Shown here: piece by piece, positions 25,354-34,642 of the stretch
Layout: each line of letters begins with the position of its first letter
How positions within the stretch are numbered: the stretch's first letter is position 1
Assembly (NCBI GenBank): GCA_903897145.1
Contig: CAIUAN010000020.1
Coordinates: 1 to 64,000 of the forward strand
Source of the DNA: an uncultured Bacteroidia bacterium
GTDB taxonomy: Bacteria; Bacteroidota; Bacteroidia; Bacteroidales; Prolixibacteraceae
DNA: 64,000 bases
Direction: 5' to 3'
Notes under the pieces: generated by a model
The model's database searches: none
Told to the model about the DNA's origin: nothing
The model's input: only the letters and a program-made list of their open reading frames with translations
Program-made: the position numbers and the translations under genes

Positions 25354-26346
25354 ATGAAATTTAGTTTTAAGCCAAATCTTGACTCTCGCGTATCAAAGGT
25401 TCAACAGCTCGTTGATTCATTGTTGCGTTCCATAAATTTCAAGATGCTTCGCGAAGGTGACGCACTACCGTCTGTTAATGATTTGATGAAAGAGTCTGGT
25501 TTGTCTCGCGACACTGTTTTTAAAAGCTATTCTGAATTAAAACGCCGGGGAATCGTTGAGGCAATTCCGAATAAGGGGTACTTTGTTACGCGTTCACAGA
25601 AGCAGGTGTTTTTATTTCTTGATACCTTCAAGGCCTATAAAGAGGTGCTTTACAACTCTTTTAAGCAGAGTTTACCTAAGAATGTAATGGTCGATATTAA
25701 TTTTCACCATTACAATTACGAGCTCTTTGAATCGATTATTCGCAATAGCATAGGGAAGTTTAATTCCTATATAATCATGAATTTCGATCATCCTAAAATT
25801 CCTGCAATTATCAATGAGATTAATCCTGACAAACTGTTGCTTATCGATTGGCCCATAAATGCTGGAGCCGGTCAGGCTAGGGTCTATCAAGATTTTGGTG
25901 AGTCGGTTTATCGTTGTCTCGCTTCGGGATGGCATCTCCTTCGAAAATATACCGAGTTAGTTTGTGTCTATCCTGAATATACGTTTCATCCGGTTGAATC
26001 GGTTGAGAATGTGAGCCGGTTTTGTGAGGATAATAATTTAGAATGCAGTATATTGTATGATATTAACGATCTTGATATACAGATAGGAAAAGTCTATTTC
26101 GTATTTGAAGATATTGATCTTGCAGCTGTATTAGAGCAAGCGAATCGGAAGAAATTCAAGCTCCGTGAAGATTATGGAATTATATCTTTTAACGATACTC
26201 CGATGAAGAAATTTATCTCGGATGGAATCTCGGTGATATCTACAGATTTTAAATTAATGGGCCAGAAAGCTGCTGAATTTGCAATCTCAAATAACAAGCT
26301 TGATTATCTCGTTCCTACTGAATTAATTATTCGGGAGTCGTTATAA
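25354..26346 (+). CDS. xylR: GntR-family transcriptional regulator with LacI-like sensor, xylose control
   Basis: The 330-residue protein has a winged-helix domain at about 10-75 (LREGDALPSVNDLMKESGLS, then SRDTVFKSYSELKRRGIVEA) and a periplasmic-binding-protein-like effector domain after that (KVYFVFEDIDLAAVLEQANR, DYGIISFNDTPMKKFISDGI). This is the GntR plus LacI-type fusion that controls sugar pathways in Bacteroidota. It is the first gene of a set with xylB, xylA and a sugar symporter, so D-xylose or xylulose is the likely signal. The name xylR follows context, not family similarity to the E. coli AraC-type XylR. Confidence 0.85.
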   Translation: MKFSFKPNLDSRVSKVQQLVDSLLRSINFKMLREGDALPSVNDLMKESGLSRDTVFKSYSELKRRGIVEAIPNKGYFVTRSQKQVFLFLDTFKAYKEVLYNSFKQSLPKNVMVDINFHHYNYELFESIIRNSIGKFNSYIIMNFDHPKIPAIINEINPDKLLLIDWPINAGAGQARVYQDFGESVYRCLASGWHLLRKYTELVCVYPEYTFHPVESVENVSRFCEDNNLECSILYDINDLDIQIGKVYFVFEDIDLAAVLEQANRKKFKLREDYGIISFNDTPMKKFISDGISVISTDFKLMGQKAAEFAISNNKLDYLVPTELIIRESL

Positions 26347-26360
26347 ATGGCATAATACAA

Positions 26361-26370
26361 CAGAACAGAT
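26361..26370 (+). promoter_or_regulatory. Candidate operator before xylB
   Basis: CAGAACAGAT, identical to the second copy of the tandem repeat before the regulator gene. It lies 28 bases before the xylB ATG, in the 51-bp gap after the regulator. Its purpose could be to control xylBA separately from the regulator. Confidence 0.5.
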
Positions 26371-26397
26371 TATCTAAATTTTCAATTTTTTGAAGCT

Positions 26398-27882
26398 ATG
26401 TATCTATTAGGAATTGACATTGGAAGCTCTTCGGTTAAGGCTTCGATATTAAATGGGGAGAGTGGACAGATTATGGGTTCATCGTTTTTTCCGAAGGCCG
26501 AGATGACCATTGTAGCCACTCAGTCTGGATGGGCAGAACAGCAACCTGAGTTATGGTGGGACAATTTGAAATTGGCTATCTTAGAGGCTAAACGTCTGTC
26601 GAATGTCTGTGGCGATGATATTGTGGCCATTGGGATATCTTATCAGATGCATGGTCTAGTGCTAGTTGATAAAAATCAACATGTGCTGCGCCCTTCTATC
26701 ATCTGGTGCGATAGTAGAGCCACAGAAATAGGAAGAAAGGCATTTGAGCAAATTGGCGACCAAGCTTGTTTGCATTCACTGCTTAACTCTCCAGGTAATT
26801 TTACCGCTTCAAAGTTGAGATGGGTTCAAGAAAATGAGCCTTCACTATACGATAAGATCGATAAGATGATGTTGCCTGGCGATTATATCGCGATGCGATT
26901 GACTGGTGAGATAAAAACAACAGCTTCGGGATTGTCAGAAGGTATTTTTTGGGATTTTAGAAAGAATGCTGTTTCAGATCTTGTGATGGATTATTATGGT
27001 TTTAATAAGGATTTGATTCCAGATCTAGTCGAAACTTTTGGCGTGCAGAGTGTTGTAACCTCTGCTGTTGCAACTGAACTTGGATTAAAAACAGGAACTC
27101 CGGTCTCTTATCGTGCCGGAGATCAGCCAAACAACGCTCTTTCGCTGAACGTATTAAATCCTGGGGAGATAGCTGCCACTGCCGGCACATCTGGTGTGGT
27201 GTATGGGGTGAGTGGTGAAGTTAAATATGATCCGCAATCACGGGTTAATACCTTTGCGCATGTGAATCATTCAGCAGAAGCAAATCGACTAGGTGTGTTG
27301 CTATGCATCAATGGGACTGGGATTTTAAATTCGTGGATTAACAAAAATGTAGGTAATAAAAGCTTCAGCTATGAGCAGATGAATGCATTAGCTGCGACCG
27401 TAGCTGCCGGCTCTGATGGATTATCTGTTTTGCCATTTGGGAATGGTGCTGAACGTGTATTGGGAAACAAGAATATTGGAGCTCAATTTTGCGGGCTTGA
27501 TTTGAATCGGCATACACAAGCTCACCTCTTTAGAGCGGCTCAAGAAGGTATTGTCTTCTCGTTTAAATATGGGATGGAAATCCTAAAAGGTATTGGCATT
27601 GAAGCTAAAGTTATTCGCGCTGGTCGTGCTAATATGTTTCAAAGTGAAATCTTTCGGGATACTTTGGCAACAGTTAGTAACGTTTCCATCGAACTTTACG
27701 ATACCGATGGAGCAGCAGGTGCGGCACGTGGTGCGGGTGTAGGCTCCGGTTATTACGCCTCCTTCAAAGAGGCTTTTGCAGGGTTGAAAAAACTTGATCT
27801 GGTCGAGCCAAAGGCATCTGAGCAGGAACGAGTTGGAGAGGCCTATCAAGTTTGGGAAAGTAACTTAAAGAAAATATTATAA
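26398..27882 (+). CDS. xylB: Xylulokinase
   Basis: XylB phosphorylates D-xylulose to xylulose 5-phosphate with ATP, feeding the pentose phosphate pathway. The 494-residue FGGY-family protein has the N-terminal phosphate loop LGIDIGSSSVKASILN, the substrate words QSGWAEQQPELWW and SYQMHGLVLVDKN, the catalytic Asp242 in YRAGDQPNNALSL, and the C-terminal RAGRANMFQSEIFRDTLATV and DGAAGAARGAGVGSG. The length is normal. It follows the regulator by 51 bp and precedes xylA by 52 bp. Confidence 0.95.
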   Translation: MYLLGIDIGSSSVKASILNGESGQIMGSSFFPKAEMTIVATQSGWAEQQPELWWDNLKLAILEAKRLSNVCGDDIVAIGISYQMHGLVLVDKNQHVLRPSIIWCDSRATEIGRKAFEQIGDQACLHSLLNSPGNFTASKLRWVQENEPSLYDKIDKMMLPGDYIAMRLTGEIKTTASGLSEGIFWDFRKNAVSDLVMDYYGFNKDLIPDLVETFGVQSVVTSAVATELGLKTGTPVSYRAGDQPNNALSLNVLNPGEIAATAGTSGVVYGVSGEVKYDPQSRVNTFAHVNHSAEANRLGVLLCINGTGILNSWINKNVGNKSFSYEQMNALAATVAAGSDGLSVLPFGNGAERVLGNKNIGAQFCGLDLNRHTQAHLFRAAQEGIVFSFKYGMEILKGIGIEAKVIRAGRANMFQSEIFRDTLATVSNVSIELYDTDGAAGAARGAGVGSGYYASFKEAFAGLKKLDLVEPKASEQERVGEAYQVWESNLKKIL

Positions 27883-27934
27883 GATCAGAATTGATCAAAT
27901 ATATCCTAAAATAACTAGTTAAAATTAAATTATT

Positions 27935-29260
27935 ATGAGCGTATTTATTGGCAAAAAGGAGTATTTTCCAGGTATTGGAAAGATAAAATTTGAAGGCGTT
28001 GACTCAAGAAATCCATTGGCTTTCAAATGGTATGATGAAACCCGTGTGATCAACGGAAAGACCATGAAGGAACATTTGCGTTTCGCAATTGCTTATTGGC
28101 ATACTTTCTGTGGTGATGGTGGCGATCCATTTGGTCCAGGGACAAAAAGTTTTCCATGGGTAGGATCACCAGATCCATTGGAGGCTGCCTACAGCAAGCT
28201 AGATGCTGCTTTTGAATTTATCACAAAGATTGGAGCATCATATTATTGTTTCCATGATACAGATGTCGTTGGTGATGGCTCGGTTTTCCAAATCGAAAAA
28301 CGGTTAAGCCAAGTGGTGCCTGTGATGCAGCAGATGCAGAAAGATTCTGGAGTTGAATTGCTTTGGGGTACTGCAAATGTATTCTCTAACCGTCGTTATA
28401 TGAACGGAGCTTCAACAAATCCTGATTTTAAGGTGTTGGCTAATGCTGCTGTTCAAGTGAAAAATGCAATCGATGCTACCATTGCTCTTGGAGGTACAAA
28501 CTACGTATTCTGGGGTGGACGCGAAGGTTATATGACTCTTCACAACACCAACACGAAAAGAGAACTTGAACACTTAGGTCGTTTCTTACAGATGGCCCGC
28601 GATTATGGTCGCAAACAAGGATTCAAAGGTTCATTCCTAATCGAACCAAAACCTATGGAGCCAACCAAGCATCAGTATGACTTTGATACACAAACGGTAA
28701 CTGGATTCTTGCGTCAGTTTGGTCTTGAGAAAGATTTCAAAATGAACATTGAGGTTAACCACGCTACACTAGCTGGTCATACCTTCTCTCATGAACTTCG
28801 GATGGCTGCCGATGCTGGACTATTTGGATCAATAGATGCAAATAAAGGTGACTACCAAAATGGATGGGATACGGATGAATTCCCTACCAACATCTACGAA
28901 GTAACGGAGGCCATGATTGAGATTATTCAGGCTGGTGGATTTACCACAGGAGGTATTAATTTTGATGCGAAGACTCGTCGCGCATCTTCTGATCTTGAAG
29001 ATATATTTATTGCACATGTTTCTGGTATGGATGTTTTTGCCAGAGCCTTAGTGATAGCTGATAAATTATTAAAAGAATCAGATTACTTGAAATTAAAATC
29101 TGATCGCTATAGCTCTTATGACGCAGGTAAAGGTGCTGAATTCGAAGCTGGAAAACTGAAATTTGAAGACCTTCGCGAGATTGCTTCAGAAGTTGGAGAG
29201 CCACAACAAATAAGTGGCAAACAAGAAAAAATTGAGCAGTTGATCAATTTTTATATTTAG
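27935..29260 (+). CDS. xylA: Xylose isomerase
   Basis: XylA interconverts D-xylose and D-xylulose using two divalent metals. The 441-residue protein shows [19 protein letters not shown], the catalytic pair in [10 protein letters not shown] (His107 and Asp110), [55 protein letters not shown] and [20 protein letters not shown]. These supply the metal ligands. The length and motifs fit class II (long) isomerases. A hairpin lies between it and the transporter gene. Confidence 0.97.
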   Translation: MSVFIGKKEYFPGIGKIKFEGVDSRNPLAFKWYDETRVINGKTMKEHLRFAIAYWHTFCGDGGDPFGPGTKSFPWVGSPDPLEAAYSKLDAAFEFITKIGASYYCFHDTDVVGDGSVFQIEKRLSQVVPVMQQMQKDSGVELLWGTANVFSNRRYMNGASTNPDFKVLANAAVQVKNAIDATIALGGTNYVFWGGREGYMTLHNTNTKRELEHLGRFLQMARDYGRKQGFKGSFLIEPKPMEPTKHQYDFDTQTVTGFLRQFGLEKDFKMNIEVNHATLAGHTFSHELRMAADAGLFGSIDANKGDYQNGWDTDEFPTNIYEVTEAMIEIIQAGGFTTGGINFDAKTRRASSDLEDIFIAHVSGMDVFARALVIADKLLKESDYLKLKSDRYSSYDAGKGAEFEAGKLKFEDLREIASEVGEPQQISGKQEKIEQLINFYI

Positions 29261-29284
29261 ACTCACTATATTAGCAATTCATAT

Positions 29285-29330
29285 AATCAACCGTAGAGTA
29301 AATAACTTATCTCTACGGTTGATTTTGTAT
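29285..29330 (+). terminator. Hairpin between xylA and the symporter gene
   Basis: A perfect 14-bp stem (29285-29298 with 29311-29324) with a 12-base loop is followed by TTGTATTTT. It may terminate most transcripts after xylA so that the transporter is made at a lower level, or protect the 3' end of the xylBA message. Confidence 0.7.
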
Positions 29331-29356
29331 TTTCACGAACTAACTAACTCTAAATT

Positions 29357-31039
29357 ATGGCTTTTATTGACACATCATCGAATAATTCTTCCTCCTCTTT
29401 TACGAAAGGAAATTCTCGGTACATCGTTCTGTTAACCCTGGTGGCAACCCTTGGTGGACTGCTATTTGGCTACGATACTGCAGTGGTGAATGGTGCCGAA
29501 AAATCATTGGTCGAATTCTATATTGCTAAAATTACGAATCCGGCAAATTTCGATTATGCCGTGAAAATAATATCGCAATATCGGTTAATGATGACCTTGG
29601 TCCTTTTTCTTGTATTTGCGATTATCTCAGGTCAGTTTATAAAGTTATTGGGTAAGAAGAGGGGGTTCGTGGCAACGGGAATTATCCTTGGTTTGTTGGC
29701 AATATGGATTACTAGTTTCTTGTCTAAATCAATTCCTACTGACCCTGAAGCTTTAAAAGGCTCAGTCGATACCATAAAGGGGTTTGTGATTGCAAGTGCC
29801 TTGATTGGATGTGTGATCGGTGGGTCTATTGCAGGCTTTGTCTCTCGCGCATTAGGACGAAAAAATGGATTGTTTATTGCAGCTGTGGCCTTTTTTATAT
29901 CTGCTATTGGAGCTTGGAGACCTGAGCTTTTTAACGTTTTTGGTACGCTAGATGTATATTCGTTTGTTGTCTATCGAATTATTGGTGGAATAGGTGTTGG
30001 ATTAGCATCGATGATTTCGCCGATGTATATCGCTGAGATAGCACCGGCTAACATAAGAGGTAAGCTGGTCTCTTTTAATCAATTCGCCATTATATTTGGT
30101 ATGTTAGTGATCTATTTTGTGAACTATTTTATTGCAAAACAGGGCGACGAACAATGGCTGATAACCGACGGATGGCGGTTGATGTTCCTTTCAGGTGCTA
30201 TTCCAGCTGGTTTATTTGTTGGCCTCCTATTCTTTGTCCCTGAGACACCTCGTTTTTTAGTGCTCAATGGTCAAGAAGATAAAGCACTTAAGGTACTTCA
30301 GAAAATTGCGGGTGACGATCAAGCGGCAGTCATCTTAGAAGAGATTAAGGGAAGTATACATGAGGCTAATGCCCCTTGGTTGTCATATGGCTTTATGGTC
30401 ATTTTTGTCGGCATCATGCTCTCTGTTTTTCAGCAGTTTGTTGGGATTAACGTGGTTCTATATTATGCGGGTAATATTTTCCGAAATATGGGAGCTTCCA
30501 CAGACAGCTCTTTGCTTCAAACAATTATTGTGGGGTTAGTAAATCTTGCCTTTACGGTGGTGGCTATCCTTACGGTAGATAAATTTGGTCGGAAACCTTT
30601 AATGATCATCGGTTCTTTAGGGATGGGGATAAGCATGCTAGCGCTCGGATTTACCTTTTTCTTTGGTCAGACAGGTGGTAACCTAACCCCACTACAAGGA
30701 TATTCTGCCTTGGCCTTTATGTTAATCTATACTGCTGGCTTCGCTATGAGCTGGGGACCTGTGTGCTGGGTTTTATTGGCCGAGATATTCCCGAACTCAA
30801 TTCGTGCAGCCATGTCAATAGCTGTTGCCGCGCAATGGATTGCGAACTGGGTGGTCTCTCTGACTTTCCCTATGATGAACGATAACATCTGGTTGACGAG
30901 TCAGTTTAATCATGGCTTCTCTTACTGGATCTATGGCGTCATGGGACTCTTATCCGCGCTATTTGTTTGGAAAATGGTTCCCGAAACAAAGGGAAAATCG
31001 TTGGAGTCGATGGAAGATTTATGGCTGAAAAAGCAATAA
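29357..31039 (+). CDS. xylE: MFS sugar:H+ symporter, xylose type
   Basis: The 560-residue inner-membrane protein has 12 predicted helices and the sugar porter signatures GGLLFGYDTAVVNGAEKSLV, LGRKNGLF, RIIGGIGVGLASMISPMYIA with EIAPANIRGKLVSFNQFAI, FVPETPRFLV, QQFVGINVVLYY, DKFGRKPLM and VPETKGKSLESMEDLW. E. coli XylE is about 490 residues; here the loop after helix 2 (around residues 105-135) is longer. Position after xylA makes D-xylose the likely substrate. Confidence 0.92.
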   Translation: MAFIDTSSNNSSSSFTKGNSRYIVLLTLVATLGGLLFGYDTAVVNGAEKSLVEFYIAKITNPANFDYAVKIISQYRLMMTLVLFLVFAIISGQFIKLLGKKRGFVATGIILGLLAIWITSFLSKSIPTDPEALKGSVDTIKGFVIASALIGCVIGGSIAGFVSRALGRKNGLFIAAVAFFISAIGAWRPELFNVFGTLDVYSFVVYRIIGGIGVGLASMISPMYIAEIAPANIRGKLVSFNQFAIIFGMLVIYFVNYFIAKQGDEQWLITDGWRLMFLSGAIPAGLFVGLLFFVPETPRFLVLNGQEDKALKVLQKIAGDDQAAVILEEIKGSIHEANAPWLSYGFMVIFVGIMLSVFQQFVGINVVLYYAGNIFRNMGASTDSSLLQTIIVGLVNLAFTVVAILTVDKFGRKPLMIIGSLGMGISMLALGFTFFFGQTGGNLTPLQGYSALAFMLIYTAGFAMSWGPVCWVLLAEIFPNSIRAAMSIAVAAQWIANWVVSLTFPMMNDNIWLTSQFNHGFSYWIYGVMGLLSALFVWKMVPETKGKSLESMEDLWLKKQ

Positions 31040-31134
31040 GCGATTTTATATAACTTTGGTTTCTGATTTTTGGGGATGCTGTTATTTTTGTTTTAAACCA
31101 AATTGAGTTGCTGTGGTCTAATCCAAATATAATT

Positions 31135-31142
31135 TATGTTTG
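31135..31142 (+). promoter_or_regulatory. Possible -7 box of the glycosyltransferase gene
   Basis: TATGTTTG matches TAnnTTTG about 29 bases before the ATG at 31171. The nearest TTG is 24 bases upstream, outside the usual 19-21 range, so this is a weak call. Confidence 0.3.
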
Positions 31143-31170
31143 TTACTTATTAAATTAGGTGTCTTAATTG

Positions 31171-32139
31171 ATGGATGTTTCCATAATCATTGTTAATTAT
31201 AGGGGTTGGCCAAGTCTTGTAAAATGTCTTGGCGCATTGTCAGCAATTGCAGATAGCCGTTTTTCAATGGAGATCATTGTCGTTGATAATAATTCGGATG
31301 ATGGCATGTTCAACCAATTTCGAAAAAATTATCCTGATTTTATCTTTATTGAAGATGAGGGTAACTTTGGATTTGGACATGGATGTAATTTAGGTGCTTC
31401 GAAAAGCTCTGGTCAATATTTATTGTTCTTGAATCCCGATACAATAGCTTCTGCGGATGCAATTTTTGAGATGTTATCTGAAGTCAAATCTCGCAAACCT
31501 AATTCCATTGTCTCTTGTTTGCAGCAAAATAAGAATGGCTCTTTTGAGAAGCCCTACAAACGATTCTTATCCCCTTCAACTCTAACTGGATGGATGCGCG
31601 CTATAAACCGGGTAATTGCTGGAGAAGAGTCTAAGCTAGTTCCACAGACAGACCAGTATATTTATCCCGACTGGGTCTCAGGCTCTGTATTTATGCTAGG
31701 CAGGTCAGCCTATGACGATCTATGTGGCTGGGATGATGACTATTGGATGTATTTTGAAGATGTAGACTTGTGTTTTAGAGCAAGACAAAAAGGTGGTGAA
31801 GTTGTTGTGCTTAAGTCTGCGATCATCGAACATAATCACGGAGGCACAACTCGAATAAACAAGAAAGTTGCTGCATTAACAAAGTCTTGCGTAAATATCT
31901 CAAGACATTTGTTTATCTCAAAGCATGAAACGGGATTCAAAGCTGTTTATATGCAATGCTTCTTGGTGATTAATCATTTACTTTTAGGTATCCTTCCTGC
32001 TATCATGGGAGTTTTGCTTTTTTTTGTAGGGAGTTTGAATGTTATGTCTCGTACCTACGGACACCTCTTTAAATACTATCTGAATGCAGCCAGATTTCGT
32101 ACATGGATCAGCCCCCGCTCCAAAAATTACAAAGGCTAA
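31171..32139 (+). CDS. Family 2 glycosyltransferase, rhamnosyltransferase-like
   Basis: The 322-residue protein has the GT2 core: VSIIIVNYRGWPSLVKCLGA, IIVVDNNSDDGMFNQF, FGFGHGCNLGASKSSGQYLL with FLNPDTI, and WVSGSVFMLGRSAYDDLCGW followed by DDDYWMYFEDVDLCFRARQK. This pattern is that of WbbL-like transferases of O-antigen or exopolysaccharide. A C-terminal hydrophobic helix (about 270-292) should anchor it at the inner membrane. I chose the ATG at 31171; a TTG directly before it would add one residue. It converges on the GT4 gene. Confidence 0.88.
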   Translation: MDVSIIIVNYRGWPSLVKCLGALSAIADSRFSMEIIVVDNNSDDGMFNQFRKNYPDFIFIEDEGNFGFGHGCNLGASKSSGQYLLFLNPDTIASADAIFEMLSEVKSRKPNSIVSCLQQNKNGSFEKPYKRFLSPSTLTGWMRAINRVIAGEESKLVPQTDQYIYPDWVSGSVFMLGRSAYDDLCGWDDDYWMYFEDVDLCFRARQKGGEVVVLKSAIIEHNHGGTTRINKKVAALTKSCVNISRHLFISKHETGFKAVYMQCFLVINHLLLGILPAIMGVLLFFVGSLNVMSRTYGHLFKYYLNAARFRTWISPRSKNYKG

Positions 32140-32179
32140 ACAGCCGGTTGATACCTTTTTTCAGGACTCACTAAAGATC

Positions 32180-33325
32180 TTATTCCTTTGAATTTAGAAC
32201 GGAATAGTACACCTTCATTATATTTTCTGCAACAACCTTCTCACTAAATCTCTCAAGATTCTTAACCCCTTTAGTAATAAGTTCTTTTTTTAGTTTCTCA
32301 TCCGAGAGTAATCGCTTAATAGCTTGAGCAATTTCTGAAGAGTTGTTTGGGTCTATGTAAATTGCGCCCTCACCCCCAGCCTCAGGTAGGCTACTGATAT
32401 TTGATGTAATAACTGGACATTGCGACGCTTGCGCTTCAATTACCGGAAGTCCAAATCCTTCAAAGAAAGAGGGATAAATCATGATCTCAGCCATTTGATA
32501 AATTCCTTGTAACTCTTTGTCAGTTGTTTCATGCAGTAGGATAACTTGGTCTTGCATGCCTGATGCCGATATGTAATTCTCGATTTCTGCTAGGCACTTA
32601 GAAGGTCTTCCTGCTAATACGATTGGCATTTTTATATTTTCTGCTTTGAGCGCCTTAAGTATGGCTAGCTGATTTTTCCGTTTTTCAATAGTGCCAACAC
32701 TTAACAAAAATTTCTCTGGCAGGTTTAATTTAGTTCGGATGGTTGCTTTTAATTCTGAGCTAACTCTTTCGAGGAATAGCTTATTGAGTGTTTGATAAAC
32801 GACTTCAATTTTAGAGGGTTCAATATTAAAATAATAGATTAAATCATTTTTTGTTTGGGCACTGATCGCAATAATCTTGTCAGCTCTGTTGCACGAATTA
32901 ATAGTAATTGTTCTATACATTTTACGATCCAGTTTTTTGAAAAAATCGGGATGCCGTAAAAATATTAAATCATGAATCGTAAGTACAACAGGAACGCCAG
33001 TTTTTTTGATTCTAGAAGGGATTACATGACTTAACCCATGGAAAATATCAAGATTGCTTTTGTTGATTTCCACATGACTCATGTGTAGTCTCCAGTAAGA
33101 GTTAAAGTATCGCCAAAAAGCAGATTGGGGAGTGATCACTTCGACAGATTCTGGAAGAGAGTATAGGCTAGTGATTTTTGGTGCAAAAAGCTTGTATTTG
33201 TTTTGAGGAAAGTAAGTGGTTAAGCTGTTAAGTAGATTTCGACCATAATTACCTAAGCCAGACTCATTTTCAAAAATGCGCTTGGATTCATACCCAATAA
33301 CTAAATTTTTATTCGTATTAATCAA
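32180..33325 (-). CDS. Family 1/4 glycosyltransferase
   Basis: The 381-residue GT-B protein has NESGLGNYGRNLLNSL, IFHGLSHVIPSRIK, TIHDLIFLRHPDFFKK, FLLSVGTIEKRKNQLAILKA, and the donor-binding IYPSFFEGFGLPVIEAQASQ with CPVITSNISSLPEAGGEGAI. This is the mannosyltransferase-type GT4 group used in surface polysaccharides. The only start I see in the right place is a TTG at 33325; the next internal ATG would cut into the conserved domain. It is divergent from the aminotransferase gene. Confidence 0.88.
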   Translation of the reverse strand: MINTNKNLVIGYESKRIFENESGLGNYGRNLLNSLTTYFPQNKYKLFAPKITSLYSLPESVEVITPQSAFWRYFNSYWRLHMSHVEINKSNLDIFHGLSHVIPSRIKKTGVPVVLTIHDLIFLRHPDFFKKLDRKMYRTITINSCNRADKIIAISAQTKNDLIYYFNIEPSKIEVVYQTLNKLFLERVSSELKATIRTKLNLPEKFLLSVGTIEKRKNQLAILKALKAENIKMPIVLAGRPSKCLAEIENYISASGMQDQVILLHETTDKELQGIYQMAEIMIYPSFFEGFGLPVIEAQASQCPVITSNISSLPEAGGEGAIYIDPNNSSEIAQAIKRLLSDEKLKKELITKGVKNLERFSEKVVAENIMKVYYSVLNSKE

Positions 33326-33431
33326 AATTGGTCTTTTATAATTGCTGATTTTTATTTCTTATTCTAAAAACCAATGCTAAATTAACTTATAAAGTTCAAT
33401 GTTGCTTATTTTTAATAATTTAAACAATTGT

Positions 33432-33439
33432 TATTTTTG
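33432..33439 (+). promoter_or_regulatory. Probable -7 box of the sugar aminotransferase gene
   Basis: TATTTTTG fits TAnnTTTG and lies 57 bases before the ATG at 33497. No good TTTG stands 19-21 bases upstream. Confidence 0.4.
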
Positions 33440-33496
33440 CGTGTTTAATTTTAAATTGCATTCAATACCTAATCGTTATCTAGATAAAATTCTTCA

Positions 33497-34642
33497 ATGA
33501 AAGATCAACACATGAACGAAATGCCTTTAATGAAAGAAGAAGAAGGCATCGTACTTTTCTATCCTAATATTCCCTCGAATGCGGTGGAGGAGGTAACCCA
33601 GGTTTTGCATTCCCGTTGGATTGGACAGGGACCTAAAGTCGCGCAGTTTGAAAAGGAGTTTGAAGTTCGTTTCTGTGAACAAAACACCGCACTTGCAGTT
33701 GGATCAGGAACTGATGCGCTACACTTGGCTTATATTTTAGCAGGTGTAGAGGCTGGCGATGAAGTTATTGTGCCTGTTTTTACCTGTACCGCTACTAACA
33801 TTCCTTTCTTGTGCATGGGAGCGAAGATCGTCTTTGCAGATGTCGACCCCGAAACTTTAAATATCAGCGTTGAGCATGTCCGCAGACTAATTACTAAAAA
33901 AACAAAAGCTATCGTCTGTGTCCATTATGCCGGTCTGCCATGCGATATGGATGAATTGAAAGAAATAGCGAAAGAGGCAAATATTGCCCTGATCGATGAT
34001 GCCGCACATGCCTTAGGTGCGACCTACAAAGGCGGCAAGATTGGTGAGATCACAGATTTTACGATGTTCTCTTTTCAAGCCATTAAACATATTACGACTG
34101 GTGACGGGGGTATGCTTACCATAAAAAATCCAGAACTCGTTGAAAAGGCAAAACGAATTAGGTGGTTTGGAATTGACCGGTCAGCTAAACAGATGGGTAA
34201 CTGGGAGAATGACATTCGTGAAGTGGGTTACAAATATCAAATGAATGACATTGCTGCGGCATTAGGTATTGCAGCCTTAGCCGAATTTGACCAAACCTTA
34301 AATCATCGAAAATCTCTTTTTGCGGAATACGAAAAGCACTTAGTTGGCGTTGACGGGATTAAACTTATTGGTACTGGGGTAAAGGATCGGGAGCATGCTG
34401 CTTGGCTTTGCACTGTTATTGTCAATCGGCGCCAAGAATTAATGTCTAAATTAAGAGCCTTTAATATTGAATCTAGCCAAGTTCATTACCGCAATGACCG
34501 CTATACCATTTTTGGTGGCAGAAGGTCTGACTTGCCCAATATGGGTGCGGTGGAGGATAAGTATCTTGTACTTCCATTGCATGGTAAAATGACCATCGAG
34601 AATGTGGCTTATATCTGCAAGGTTATCAAGGACGGTTGGTGA
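33497..34642 (+). CDS. DegT/DnrJ/EryC1-family PLP-dependent sugar aminotransferase
   Basis: These enzymes add an amino group to a keto-sugar nucleotide, giving amino sugars for surface glycans. The 381-residue protein has the N-terminal SRWIGQGPKVAQFEKEF, VGSGTDALHLAYILAGVEAG, the PLP-phosphate and ring contacts in ALIDDAAHALGATYKG, and the PLP lysine in FSFQAIKHITTGDGGML (Lys197). C-terminal words are MNDIAAALGIAAL and YLVLPLHGKM. The sugar is unknown. Its stop abuts the stop of the convergent glycosyltransferase gene with no gap. Confidence 0.92.
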   Translation: MKDQHMNEMPLMKEEEGIVLFYPNIPSNAVEEVTQVLHSRWIGQGPKVAQFEKEFEVRFCEQNTALAVGSGTDALHLAYILAGVEAGDEVIVPVFTCTATNIPFLCMGAKIVFADVDPETLNISVEHVRRLITKKTKAIVCVHYAGLPCDMDELKEIAKEANIALIDDAAHALGATYKGGKIGEITDFTMFSFQAIKHITTGDGGMLTIKNPELVEKAKRIRWFGIDRSAKQMGNWENDIREVGYKYQMNDIAAALGIAALAEFDQTLNHRKSLFAEYEKHLVGVDGIKLIGTGVKDREHAAWLCTVIVNRRQELMSKLRAFNIESSQVHYRNDRYTIFGGRRSDLPNMGAVEDKYLVLPLHGKMTIENVAYICKVIKDGW

